Shown here one piece after another: positions 41,619 to 49,220 of a stretch of 64,000 nucleotides of DNA. A model generated the notes under the pieces. That model was not told the origin of the DNA, did not search any database, and saw only the letters and a list, made by a program, of their open reading frames with translations. Position numbers and translations under genes: made by a program. Numbering within the stretch: the stretch's first letter is position 1; each line of letters begins with the position of its first letter. The DNA comes from Candidatus Zixiibacteriota bacterium. GTDB taxonomy: Bacteria; Zixibacteria; MSB-5A5; GN15; FEB-12. The DNA lies in contig CP070674.1 in the NCBI GenBank assembly GCA_020351995.1, positions 319,261 through 383,260 of the forward strand. The letters run 5' to 3'.

Positions 41619-42977
41619 ATGAGAGAGTTGAAGCTACTCATAGTCGACGACGAGCAGAGTCAGCGGGACCTTCTCTCCGGCTTTCTGAAAAAGAACGGTT
41701 TCGAGGTGTTTGTGGCCAAAAGTGGCGAAGAAGCACTCGAGAATTACCACAAGATGTTCACTCCGCTGGCCCTGGTGGATATGAAGATGCCCGGCATTGA
41801 TGGCATTGAACTACTCAGGCGACTTAAAGACATCAATCCCTTCATACAGGTTATCGTCCTGACGGCTTTTGGCTCGGTCGAGACGGCTGTGAAGGCTATG
41901 AAAGCCGGCGCCTTCGATTATCTAACCAAGCCGGTCGAGGATCTGGACGAACTGATCTTGAAGCTCAACCGGGCGGCTGAACAAAACCGCCTGGTAGTCG
42001 AACATGCGGTCATGAGCGAAAGACTCGCTGAGATATTTCCCGCGTCCGAAATAATCGGTGAGTCAGAGGCGATCAAAGAAGTGAAGCGGATGATTTCACT
42101 GGTGGCCCCCAAGGAAGCGACTGTCCTCATCACCGGTCCATCCGGTACCGGGAAGGAGCTGGTGGCCAGAGCCATACACGCGCTTTCGCCCCGGGCAGAA
42201 AAGAAACTGGCCGCTATCAATTGCGCGGCGTTTCCGGAGAACCTATTAGAGTCCGAGCTATTCGGTTATGAAAAAGGAGCCTTTACCGGCGCCGACAAAG
42301 CCAAGCAGGGACGATTCGAACTTGCTGATGGCGGGACCCTCTTTCTCGATGAAATAGGTGAGATGCCCGTTACCATGCAAGTCAAACTGTTGCGCGTTCT
42401 CGAAGAGAGGAAGATTGAGCGCCTCGGGTCGGTGAAAGAGATCCCTCTCGATATCAGGATCATTGCCGCGACTAATCGAGACCTGGATCGCCTGGTCAAG
42501 GAGCAGAAGTTTCGGGAAGATCTTTTTTATCGATTGAATGTTATCCGCATACATCTGCCGCCGCTGAAGGAACGGTCAGGAGACATACTGCTGTTAGCCG
42601 ACCAGTTCATTCACAAATACGCTCGCAAGATCGGTAAAGAAATCAAGGGAATCGACCCGGATGGTGCCGAACTACTGGTTACCTACCCCTGGCCGGGTAA
42701 CGTCCGGGAGTTAGAGAATATTATCGAACGTGCGGTAGTTCTCACTAACTCCGATTACATTACCAAGGGGGATCTCACCGGCTTGTCGGCAAGAGATACC
42801 ACCGTCGCCGGCACTTCCCACCTTACTAGCCTGGCGGAACTGGAGAAGCGTCATATCAAGGCCGCTCTGGACCGTCTGGGGTGGAACATGACGCTTACGG
42901 CTGAAAAGCTTGGTATCCATCGAAATACGCTTCGAGCAAAAATCAAAGAATATCATCTCTCCCCAAAAGACCAATAA
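41619..42977 (+). CDS. NtrC-family sigma-54 response regulator
   Basis: A 452-residue enhancer-binding regulator. The receiver domain has the acidic pair LLIVDDE, phosphoacceptor Asp54 in ALVDMKMPG, and Lys104 in DYLTKP. The AAA+ domain has Walker A GPSGTGKE (173-180), the sigma-54 contact loop GAFTGA (220-225), Walker B GGTLFLDEIGEM and the arginine-bearing sensor NVRELENIIERA. A Fis-type helix-turn-helix (LTAEKLGIHRNTLRAKIKEY) ends the protein. No cognate kinase gene is adjacent; the NtrB-like kinase at 59859 is a candidate. A sigma-54-like promoter lies directly downstream. The short leader has no good ribosome site. Confidence 0.95.
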   Translation: MRELKLLIVDDEQSQRDLLSGFLKKNGFEVFVAKSGEEALENYHKMFTPLALVDMKMPGIDGIELLRRLKDINPFIQVIVLTAFGSVETAVKAMKAGAFDYLTKPVEDLDELILKLNRAAEQNRLVVEHAVMSERLAEIFPASEIIGESEAIKEVKRMISLVAPKEATVLITGPSGTGKELVARAIHALSPRAEKKLAAINCAAFPENLLESELFGYEKGAFTGADKAKQGRFELADGGTLFLDEIGEMPVTMQVKLLRVLEERKIERLGSVKEIPLDIRIIAATNRDLDRLVKEQKFREDLFYRLNVIRIHLPPLKERSGDILLLADQFIHKYARKIGKEIKGIDPDGAELLVTYPWPGNVRELENIIERAVVLTNSDYITKGDLTGLSARDTTVAGTSHLTSLAELEKRHIKAALDRLGWNMTLTAEKLGIHRNTLRAKIKEYHLSPKDQ

Positions 42978-42996
42978 TCGTGCGCCTGGATCTGGA

Positions 42997-43048
42997 TTGT
43001 GCACAAAAAATGTGCACTATGACCACTGGCGTGGCTGGGGTTGTGCAT
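42997..43048 (+). promoter_or_regulatory. Repeated TGTGCA motifs, possible enhancer sites
   Basis: TTGTGCAC (42997-43004), ATGTGCAC (43010-43017) and TTGTGCAT (43041-43048) lie 35-85 bases before a sigma-54-like promoter and directly after the NtrC-type gene. The first two form GTGCAC-N7-GTGCAC. This is the spacing expected of upstream activator sites. Confidence 0.4.
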
Positions 43049-43081
43049 TTAAAATGTTTTGAGGCAGGCACTTACGAATTC

Positions 43082-43097
43082 AGGCACGCTCTTTGAT
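43082..43097 (+). promoter_or_regulatory. Sigma-54-like promoter
   Basis: AGGCACGCTCTTTGAT matches the -24/-12 consensus TGGCACG-N4-TTGCA at most positions, with GG at 43083-43084 and exactly ten bases to GA (43095-43096; normally GC). Transcription would begin near 43109 and read the lipoprotein gene at 43141. Confidence 0.5.
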
Positions 43098-43140
43098 TAA
43101 GTATTAGTCGAACTTGATGAAAGAGGTTAGGAGAAAAGCC

Positions 43141-43977
43141 ATGATTAAGAAGTTTCTCACCATAATGATTGCCCTGTCAGCAGCCTTTTTTGTGGGGTGC
43201 GAGGATGATGACCCAATTCTTATTGATATGGCTCCTGCGGCCCCCCAGGGAGTTTATTCCGTAACCGGGGACCATGAGGTTTACATCTATTGGTACGGAC
43301 CTTACGAAAGTGATATCGAAGGTTACATAATCTGGCGTTCATTCGAGCCTATTCACAATTACCAGCAGGTTGGATATGTTGATGCGGTTTCGAATCCAAA
43401 CCTGGACCTTCTCATTTACGAATACATTGATCGGGCTGTGGTTAATGGAGCTACGTATTATTACGCTGTTTCTTCGGTGGATAAGGCCGGTCAGGTTTCC
43501 GAGCTCTCGGCGGAGAACGTTTTTGATACTCCCCGGCCCGACGGCGCTGTAACGCTGGCCGATTCCGGTTCGATAATGAATCAATCCGGTTATAATTTCG
43601 CGGCACAGGCTGTTGTGAGCGCGACCAGCGAGGTCGCTGACGTATTTATCGACATGTTTGACGGTATATTTTATCTGAATGCCCGCGACATTTTCACGGA
43701 CATTCAGGACATGGGTTATACGGAGAGTTTTGACGACATCGGCTGGGCTCCTCCGGATGGCTGGTCAGAGGTCGGCTGGATGGAGATTATTCAAGATCAT
43801 ACCTATGTGATCTGGACCCGCGATAATCACTTCGCTAAACTGCGGGTGGAATCGATCAATTCAATTACGGTTGATTTTCTCTGGGCCTATCAGACGGTTG
43901 ACGGCCTTCAGGAATTGAAGCCGGTCGTGATGGAGAAACCGGTTCACGGCCCGGAGTATTTGATAAAGAGCTTTTAA
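43141..43977 (+). CDS. Lipoprotein with fibronectin-III-like domain
   Basis: A 278-residue lipoprotein. AGGAG precedes ATG 43141 and the lipobox is AAFFVGC (Cys20), followed by EDDDP, so it is probably carried to the outer membrane. Residues 35-120 look like a fibronectin type III fold: APAAPQGVYSVTGDHEVYIYWYGPYESD, IEGYIIWRSF and YYYAVSSVDKAGQVSELS. The C-terminal half (FIDMFDGIFYLNARDIFTDIQ … HTYVIWTRDNHFAKLRVESIN) is a beta-rich domain without an assignment. It is the first gene behind the sigma-54-like promoter and 37 bases before the next gene, so the two are likely cotranscribed. Confidence 0.8.
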   Translation: MIKKFLTIMIALSAAFFVGCEDDDPILIDMAPAAPQGVYSVTGDHEVYIYWYGPYESDIEGYIIWRSFEPIHNYQQVGYVDAVSNPNLDLLIYEYIDRAVVNGATYYYAVSSVDKAGQVSELSAENVFDTPRPDGAVTLADSGSIMNQSGYNFAAQAVVSATSEVADVFIDMFDGIFYLNARDIFTDIQDMGYTESFDDIGWAPPDGWSEVGWMEIIQDHTYVIWTRDNHFAKLRVESINSITVDFLWAYQTVDGLQELKPVVMEKPVHGPEYLIKSF

Positions 43978-44014
43978 TAACTTGTCTGGAAGATTTGAAA
44001 GGAAGGTGAATAAA

Positions 44015-45541
44015 ATGACGCGCTCAATCAAAAAGATACTTGGCCTGACGGCTCTTATGGCTGTCATACTTCCGCCAGTGTCGATGGCGCTGGATACGGA
44101 GGAATTCGATCAGAACTTCTATGATAGGATCAAAATCGACCGTTACCTTGACGTCGAAATCTGGACGAACCACTCCGACAACGAGTTTTACGAGGGTGAT
44201 AACATTGTCCTGAATTTCAGGGCCAACCAGGACGCCTTCGTGGCCATCTATTCAATCGATAGTCGCGGACGGGTAAATCTCTTGTTCCCGATGGTCGAGG
44301 ATGGTGATAATTTCGTACAGGGCGGCGTTAATTATCGGCTGCCCGATGGGGGCGATGATTTCGATCTGGTGGTAACCGGCCCCGAGGGCGTGGAGAATAT
44401 CCAGATTATCGCTTCTCGTGACAGATTCCCGATTCCCGATTGGTACCCTACCTCCGGTTTGGAGTGCGATTGGGACGACCGGCTCGATTTTATGGACTAT
44501 CTTAACAACCACTATTTTGTTCGCTATGACGGTCAGCGTTTTGCTTTCGATCGGACGTCCATCTATATCAACGAGTGGGAACCCAGCTACTTCCGGCCGA
44601 TTTATTATCCGTACTATCCGTCCTGGACGGTCTGCGGTAATGCCTACATCGACTATCCGTGGGGTGCTACCGTGTATATTAACGGTATCTATTGGGGTAT
44701 TACTCCTCTATATATCCCGCACATATATGTTGGTTGGCACACCTTCACGATCTATGACGAGTTTGGCTACTGCTGGGAGCACCCGGTTCATATCACCAGG
44801 TACAATACGGTCGTACTCGACAGGACAATTGTCGTGACGTCATCGACGGTGGTTTCGAAGTACAAGGATGTGCGGGTTATTGGTTATCGTGACCCGGTCC
44901 TCCACGGTTACCCGAGCTTCAAGACCAAGAAGGTTCTTACGACGACGAAACCGGGGGTTGCTTCCAAGAAATCCACAAAGGTCGCAGTGGATACTGATAA
45001 GTTGGCCAAGAAGTACGTTCGTGGTTCCGGAAAGCTTGTCAAAGGCGATCGCGGCTTTGAAACCGTCGGCCTGCCGTCTAAGACGATGGTCAAAGGCAAG
45101 GCCGACAATGTCTCCGGATCGTCGAAAGGGCGGTCATCGACTATCACCAAGTCGGGAAGCTCAGGCAAGTCGGATTCGGGTGGGTCTTCTTCTGCTCGCT
45201 ATAAATCTTCGGGTCGCAGCTCGACTTCCGGTAAGTCGAGCAGCGGCTCGAAGGCTACCAAGCAGGGTAGCTCAGGTAAATCTTCCGGTTATTACCAGAA
45301 GAAGTCCGGTTCCAGTGGCTGGGATAAAGCGAGCAAGTCAGGTAAGTCGAGCTCTTCGAAAAGCAGCAAGAGCACGATAAAGAAGCGGAGCTCGGCCCCG
45401 AAAGCCCAACCGTCAAGTCGTGGTAAGTCTTCGTCATCGGGGAAGTCCAGCAAGGGAAGCAGCTCTTCAAGCAAGAAGTCTTCTTCGTCCGACAAGGGGA
45501 AGTCTTCCAGCAGTAAGAGTAAGACCAAGACAAAACCGTAG
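44015..45541 (+). CDS. Exported protein with DUF4384-like and PEGA-like domains and a Ser/Gly/Lys tail
   Basis: A 508-residue protein. ATG 44015 has GGAAGGTGA upstream; the ATG at 43982 gives a weak N-terminus. After a signal peptide (…LPPVSMALD) comes a DUF4384-like region (YEGDNIVLNFRANQDAFVAIYSID, RGRVNLLFP). Residues 207-270 match the PEGA pattern (DYPWGATVYINGIYWGITPL, GWHTFTIYDEFGY). From about 340 the sequence turns into a low-complexity tail rich in Ser, Gly and Lys (SSGKSS, SGKSSSGSK and similar) running to KTKTKP. The tail is highly basic and probably disordered; it may bind polysaccharide, peptidoglycan or nucleic acid. No catalytic motif is seen. Confidence 0.78.
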   Translation: MTRSIKKILGLTALMAVILPPVSMALDTEEFDQNFYDRIKIDRYLDVEIWTNHSDNEFYEGDNIVLNFRANQDAFVAIYSIDSRGRVNLLFPMVEDGDNFVQGGVNYRLPDGGDDFDLVVTGPEGVENIQIIASRDRFPIPDWYPTSGLECDWDDRLDFMDYLNNHYFVRYDGQRFAFDRTSIYINEWEPSYFRPIYYPYYPSWTVCGNAYIDYPWGATVYINGIYWGITPLYIPHIYVGWHTFTIYDEFGYCWEHPVHITRYNTVVLDRTIVVTSSTVVSKYKDVRVIGYRDPVLHGYPSFKTKKVLTTTKPGVASKKSTKVAVDTDKLAKKYVRGSGKLVKGDRGFETVGLPSKTMVKGKADNVSGSSKGRSSTITKSGSSGKSDSGGSSSARYKSSGRSSTSGKSSSGSKATKQGSSGKSSGYYQKKSGSSGWDKASKSGKSSSSKSSKSTIKKRSSAPKAQPSSRGKSSSSGKSSKGSSSSSKKSSSSDKGKSSSSKSKTKTKP

Positions 45542-45607
45542 CTATGGCAGAATTTTAATTGCCACGAGAGGCTTATGCCCTTAGATTAAAAGAGAGGTTA
45601 TGAAATA

Positions 45608-45916
45608 ATGAAGAAACTGGTGACATATACGGTAGCATTGCTGTTTCTGCTCTCCGCCGGTGATAATCTCTGGGCTGTGAACAAGAAGAACAAGACCACT
45701 CCTGCGGCGACTATAATCAAGAAGAAAGAGAAGCAACAGGAAGAAACAAAGAAAGACCCGGAGCCGAAAAAGGACCAACAGCAACCAAAGTCCGACGAAA
45801 AGAAGTACGATGACTTTGTGGACGCGAATAACAACGGCATCGATGATCGAAGAGAGAACCTGAAACAGAAATCGACCGACGACGACAAGCCGAAAGACAA
45901 GAAGACCAAACCGTAA
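45608..45916 (+). CDS. Small Lys-rich exported protein
   Basis: A 102-residue protein with a signal peptide (MKKLVTYTVALLFLLSAGDNLWA) and a mature part made mostly of Lys, Glu, Gln, Asp and Pro. The only ordered motif is YDDFVDANNNGIDDRREN, a D-x-N-x-N-G-I-D calcium-loop-like sequence. It lies 66 bases after the Ser/Gly/Lys-tailed protein and shares its basic, low-complexity character, ending again in KTKP. It is followed by a strong terminator. The function is unknown; I infer a joint role with the preceding gene. Confidence 0.75.
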   Translation: MKKLVTYTVALLFLLSAGDNLWAVNKKNKTTPAATIIKKKEKQQEETKKDPEPKKDQQQPKSDEKKYDDFVDANNNGIDDRRENLKQKSTDDDKPKDKKTKP

Positions 45917-45950
45917 GGTTAGACATCCGGTCTTCACCAAGATAATTGGA

Positions 45951-45979
45951 AAGCCCGCCTGGAAAGGCGGGCTTTTTTT
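45951..45979 (+). terminator. Intrinsic terminator
   Basis: AAGCCCGCC (45951-45959), loop TGGAAA, GGCGGGCTT (45966-45974), running into seven T (45973-45979). It ends the 43-46 kb cluster. The following ~180 bases hold no gene I can support, then the TetR control region. Confidence 0.92.
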
Positions 45980-46146
45980 CGTGTGTATTCCGGGGGGCCG
46001 GCCATCAGACAACGAGAACTTAGCTGCTTCTGGCTCTGCGGTGTTTTCGCTGCCCTTTATGTTCTGTGGTACAATAGCTTACGCCTGTTAAAAGGTCGTT
46101 TAAGACCCCCGCCGACCACAAAAAAAGAAATATAGCTCAAAATAAC

Positions 46147-46200
46147 TTGACTTCATCGTGAAACATATGTTAGCTAACATGCGTAAGGTAACATATGTTA
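46147..46200 (+). promoter_or_regulatory. TetR operator/promoter with nested palindromes
   Basis: TTGACT (46147-46152) could be a -35 element. It is followed by perfect palindromes AACATATGTT (46162-46171), ATGTTAGCTAACAT (46167-46180) and TAACATATGTTA (46189-46200), just before the TetR gene. Two copies of ACATATGTTA suggest two operator sites that overlap the promoter, the usual autorepression layout. Confidence 0.7.
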
Positions 46201-46228
46201 TGTAACTTTTGGTCAGGAGTAAGAAAAT

Positions 46229-46816
46229 ATGCCCCCTAAAACGAAGTATGACAGAGAAGACGTGATAAGAGCAGCGCTGGAGGTTGTGGAAGAAGAGGGA
46301 TTCAGCAGACTAACGGCTCGCCGGGTAGCCGCCAGACTGGGGTCATCAACTGCCCCCATTTATCAGCATTTTGCGACCATAGATGAGCTGGCGATGACGA
46401 TGATCGGCGAGACCAAAAAGATGATTCTAGACTATACCTCGCGGCCCTATACCGACAGGATTTTTCTCAATATGGGAACGGGCCTGGCTATGTTCGCTTG
46501 CCAGCACCGGGAACTCTACCGGGCGCTCCTTCTTGAAGGAGACAGCTATGGCGGCGTCGTAGGCGAGGTCCTCGAGGCGCTGGAGAAGAAGCTCCCGGAA
46601 GATAAGAGATTCACGTCGCTCTCACAAAACGAAAGGCGCGTGTTGCTCAACAAGATGTGGATGTTCACACACGGGTTCGCGTCGCTGATATGCGTTGGGT
46701 TAATCAAGGATTGTGGACAGAAACAGATCATTGACACGTTGCTGGATGTTGGCTCCGATGTCATCGGTGCGACATTGGCAAAACGCGTGAATGACAACAA
46801 CACTCGAAAACGATAG
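46229..46816 (+). CDS. TetR-family transcriptional regulator
   Basis: A 195-residue repressor. The N-terminal helix-turn-helix is typical: REDVIRAALEVVEEEGFSRLTARRVAARL, then STAPIYQHFATIDEL. The rest is an all-helical ligand-binding domain (GLAMFACQHRELYRALLLE, LLNKMWMFTHGFASLICVGL), resembling the WHG/TetR_C class. AGGAG precedes ATG 46229. Nested palindromes immediately upstream are its likely operator, so it should repress itself and the efflux genes that follow; its stop lies 11 bases before the next gene. The inducer is unknown. Confidence 0.92.
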   Translation: MPPKTKYDREDVIRAALEVVEEEGFSRLTARRVAARLGSSTAPIYQHFATIDELAMTMIGETKKMILDYTSRPYTDRIFLNMGTGLAMFACQHRELYRALLLEGDSYGGVVGEVLEALEKKLPEDKRFTSLSQNERRVLLNKMWMFTHGFASLICVGLIKDCGQKQIIDTLLDVGSDVIGATLAKRVNDNNTRKR

Positions 46817-46827
46817 AGGTGAATACA

Positions 46828-47745
46828 ATGAGACAGATGAGCTTATTAAAAAGGTTACTTCCGCCAATAATCCTGGTATTAACTTCGATCCTGGCAAGCC
46901 CTTTGACCTGCCAGGCCCAGACCGGACCGTCGGCATCAATTACCTATGACTTCTTACCGCACCAGGATATTGATGAACCAATTAGACTTGAGGATGGCAG
47001 CATCATCGACAATGCCGGGGTACGGTTGGCCCGATTTCGCGCCACTCTTACTTACACCATTGTCTTCTCCGAAGGGCGGACGGTTCTGGTTAATGATCTT
47101 TCGTATCAGTTGATCGATTTCGAATACAGGAACTGGGATTATCCATTGAAGCGGCTCCACGCCGCCAGCTATACCCTGATGCTACAACACCGTTTTTCCC
47201 GGAAATGGTCGGTCTGGGCTCTCGGCACACCCTCCATGGCTACCGATCTCAAGGCTGAAGTTTCCGAGAACGATTTCAATTTTCAGGCAGCAACCGTAAT
47301 CATCAGGCATTTTAGCGAACGGTTTTCGATTGGGGTTGGTGCCGTTTTCGCAACCCGGTTCGGCAGCGGCAAAGCACTGCCCATATTGGCTGTCGACTGG
47401 AACAATGGCAAAAACCTAATGGCAAAGGCGATTCTCCCGGCCAGCGTTGAGTTCTGGTATCGCACCTGTCCGAGGCTCGATCTGGGATTGCTGGTAAGCG
47501 GTGATGGGAACAACTTCCGTGGTGATCCCGCTATTTACCGGGTCATCGAACCCGGGTTGAGGTATACCATGTTGACCGTGGGGCCGGCCTTAAGGATAAA
47601 TCTCAGCGGAGATATGCGTATTAATGTCGAGGGAGGATTAATTGGGCTGCATCGTTTTGAGTTTTTTGATGGCGACCGGGAAACCGCTTCTTATGATCTC
47701 AAACCCAGCCAGTACCTCCGGGTCAGCGCCCAATACGGCGGGTGA
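46828..47745 (+). CDS. Predicted outer-membrane beta-barrel protein of the efflux operon
   Basis: About 305 residues. A signal peptide (LLPPIILVLTSILASPLTCQA) precedes a series of amphipathic strands such as ARFRATLTYTIVFSEGRTVLVN, ERFSIGVGAVFATRFGSG and LRYTMLTVGPALRINLSGDM, ending in YLRVSAQYGG, so a barrel of 10-12 strands is likely. The style resembles DUF6268-type proteins, but I cannot assign it safely. ATG 46828 has AGAGGTGA upstream; GTG 46819 is an alternative. It lies between the TetR and TolC genes and is therefore probably exported with, or accessory to, the pump. Confidence 0.72.
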   Translation: MRQMSLLKRLLPPIILVLTSILASPLTCQAQTGPSASITYDFLPHQDIDEPIRLEDGSIIDNAGVRLARFRATLTYTIVFSEGRTVLVNDLSYQLIDFEYRNWDYPLKRLHAASYTLMLQHRFSRKWSVWALGTPSMATDLKAEVSENDFNFQAATVIIRHFSERFSIGVGAVFATRFGSGKALPILAVDWNNGKNLMAKAILPASVEFWYRTCPRLDLGLLVSGDGNNFRGDPAIYRVIEPGLRYTMLTVGPALRINLSGDMRINVEGGLIGLHRFEFFDGDRETASYDLKPSQYLRVSAQYGG

Positions 47746-47778
47746 CCAACCACAATCACTGATTTAGAGGAGTTAAAA

Positions 47779-49200
47779 GTGCGCCTTTCACACACAATCA
47801 TCCTTCTGCTGGTGATCGGTCTTTTTTGGAGCATCGACTCTCTGGCGAACCCAATAACCCAGGAGCAGTTTCTTAAACAACTGAAAGACAGCCACCCCCT
47901 GTTCGAAAAGGAAAAGCTGACACCTCAGATTGAGAATGCCGAGCGTAACAGTCTGCAGGGCGATCAGGATTGGCGGGTGCGGTCGTCGATGTTCTTCTCT
48001 CATGAAGAGCCGGCTATCGCAATCTCTGGGCCTGAGAAAAGCGATGCTCTTGTGTTTTTTGGGGGCGTAGAGCGCCGTTTCTGGAGTACGGGCGGAAGTC
48101 TTTCTGCCTCGTTTACGTCGACATATGCCAGCCTTGAGGCCGAACCTTTCTTGGGCCTCCCCGAATCGTACTTCCAGAACGGGTTTACCGTAACCTACAC
48201 CCACCCGTTACTGCGTAACAATAAGGGTAAACTCGACCGGCTCGCCTACGAGTTGAAGCAATTTGACATTGATATATCGGAAATTATTGCGCTTGAAAAC
48301 GAGGAACAGTTTTTGGCACGAGCCGCATCAAGATTCCTCGATTGGGTCTTGTTGACGGCTCAACATGAGATCATAACCGAGCGTTTGCGGCTGAGTGAGG
48401 AGGAGCTGTCCCGAGCCAGGGAAAAGCGGGAGGCTAACCTCATTGATGAGGTCGATGTTATTCGAGCCGAGGACGCGGTCCGTGTCGCCCGGCAGAATCT
48501 TCTGCTGGTCGAGTCTCAATGGAACGCTGTGCAGTCGGAGCTCGCGGTTCTGCTTCAGGACACAAGTCTGCACCACGCGGCTCCGGTTTACGACCTGTAT
48601 AAGACCGAAGGTCCCTTTCAACTGAATCAGGCCTTGAGTCAGCTGAACTCTGAATCGCGGTTATTGCAAACCCTTAGCGTCCGCATTGACCAGCTAAAGA
48701 AAATACGTTCCGGCTTTCGGGAACAGGGGAAGGCGGATTTATCCCTGGTGGGCCAGGTAGGCCTGAAGAATGCCGAGATAGCCTTTGGCAATTCTCTAAC
48801 CATGGATAAGCCGGATGCGCGCATCGGCCTGCAGTTGAGCTTTCCAGTCGGCAAGAGAACGGCAAAGGGCAAAGTCGCGCAAACCGACCTTCAAATCATG
48901 CAGGTTGAAAAACAACTGGACGAGTTGAGTCTCGAATTGTCGTCCGCGGTCGCCAACGTGCTCACCCAGGCCAGTGAACTCGAATCGGTTTTGAAATTGA
49001 ACCAGGAGCAGATAGAGTCGGCCAGGAGAAAAACTCAGGAGGAGTTGAAATTGTATGACCGGGGTAGGGGCGAATTGACATTTGTGATTCAAAGCCGCGA
49101 TAGCGAACAGACAGCTAAACTCACTTATGCTTTAAACGCCCTGACTTACCAGAAACTTTTGTTAGAGTATCGTGCTCTGATGGATCAACTCCATCGGTAA
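47779..49200 (+). CDS. TolC-family outer-membrane efflux protein
   Basis: A 473-residue protein with a signal peptide (TIILLLVIGLFWSIDSLA) and the long helical repeats of the TolC family: FLARAASRFLDWVLLTAQHEIITERLRLSEEELSR split by short linkers, RAEDAVRVARQNLLLVESQWN, and a mirrored second half (QMEKQLDELSLELSSAVANVLTQASELES-like pattern, ending RALMDQLHR). Strand segments of the barrel are visible at FWSTGGSLSASFTSTYASLE and PDARIGLQLSFPVG. The start is GTG 47779 with GAGGAG upstream. It should form the exit duct for the RND pump encoded 20 bases downstream. Confidence 0.88.
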   Translation: MRLSHTIILLLVIGLFWSIDSLANPITQEQFLKQLKDSHPLFEKEKLTPQIENAERNSLQGDQDWRVRSSMFFSHEEPAIAISGPEKSDALVFFGGVERRFWSTGGSLSASFTSTYASLEAEPFLGLPESYFQNGFTVTYTHPLLRNNKGKLDRLAYELKQFDIDISEIIALENEEQFLARAASRFLDWVLLTAQHEIITERLRLSEEELSRAREKREANLIDEVDVIRAEDAVRVARQNLLLVESQWNAVQSELAVLLQDTSLHHAAPVYDLYKTEGPFQLNQALSQLNSESRLLQTLSVRIDQLKKIRSGFREQGKADLSLVGQVGLKNAEIAFGNSLTMDKPDARIGLQLSFPVGKRTAKGKVAQTDLQIMQVEKQLDELSLELSSAVANVLTQASELESVLKLNQEQIESARRKTQEELKLYDRGRGELTFVIQSRDSEQTAKLTYALNALTYQKLLLEYRALMDQLHR

Positions 49201-49220
49201 GCCGGCCCGGGAGAAACGTG

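Noticed and set aside
45085-45540. Ser/Gly/Lys repeats as a possible frame error or non-coding repeat
   Set aside because: The frame remains open with a signal peptide and two domains upstream, and the tail composition is consistent to the stop codon, so it is treated as a real protein tail.
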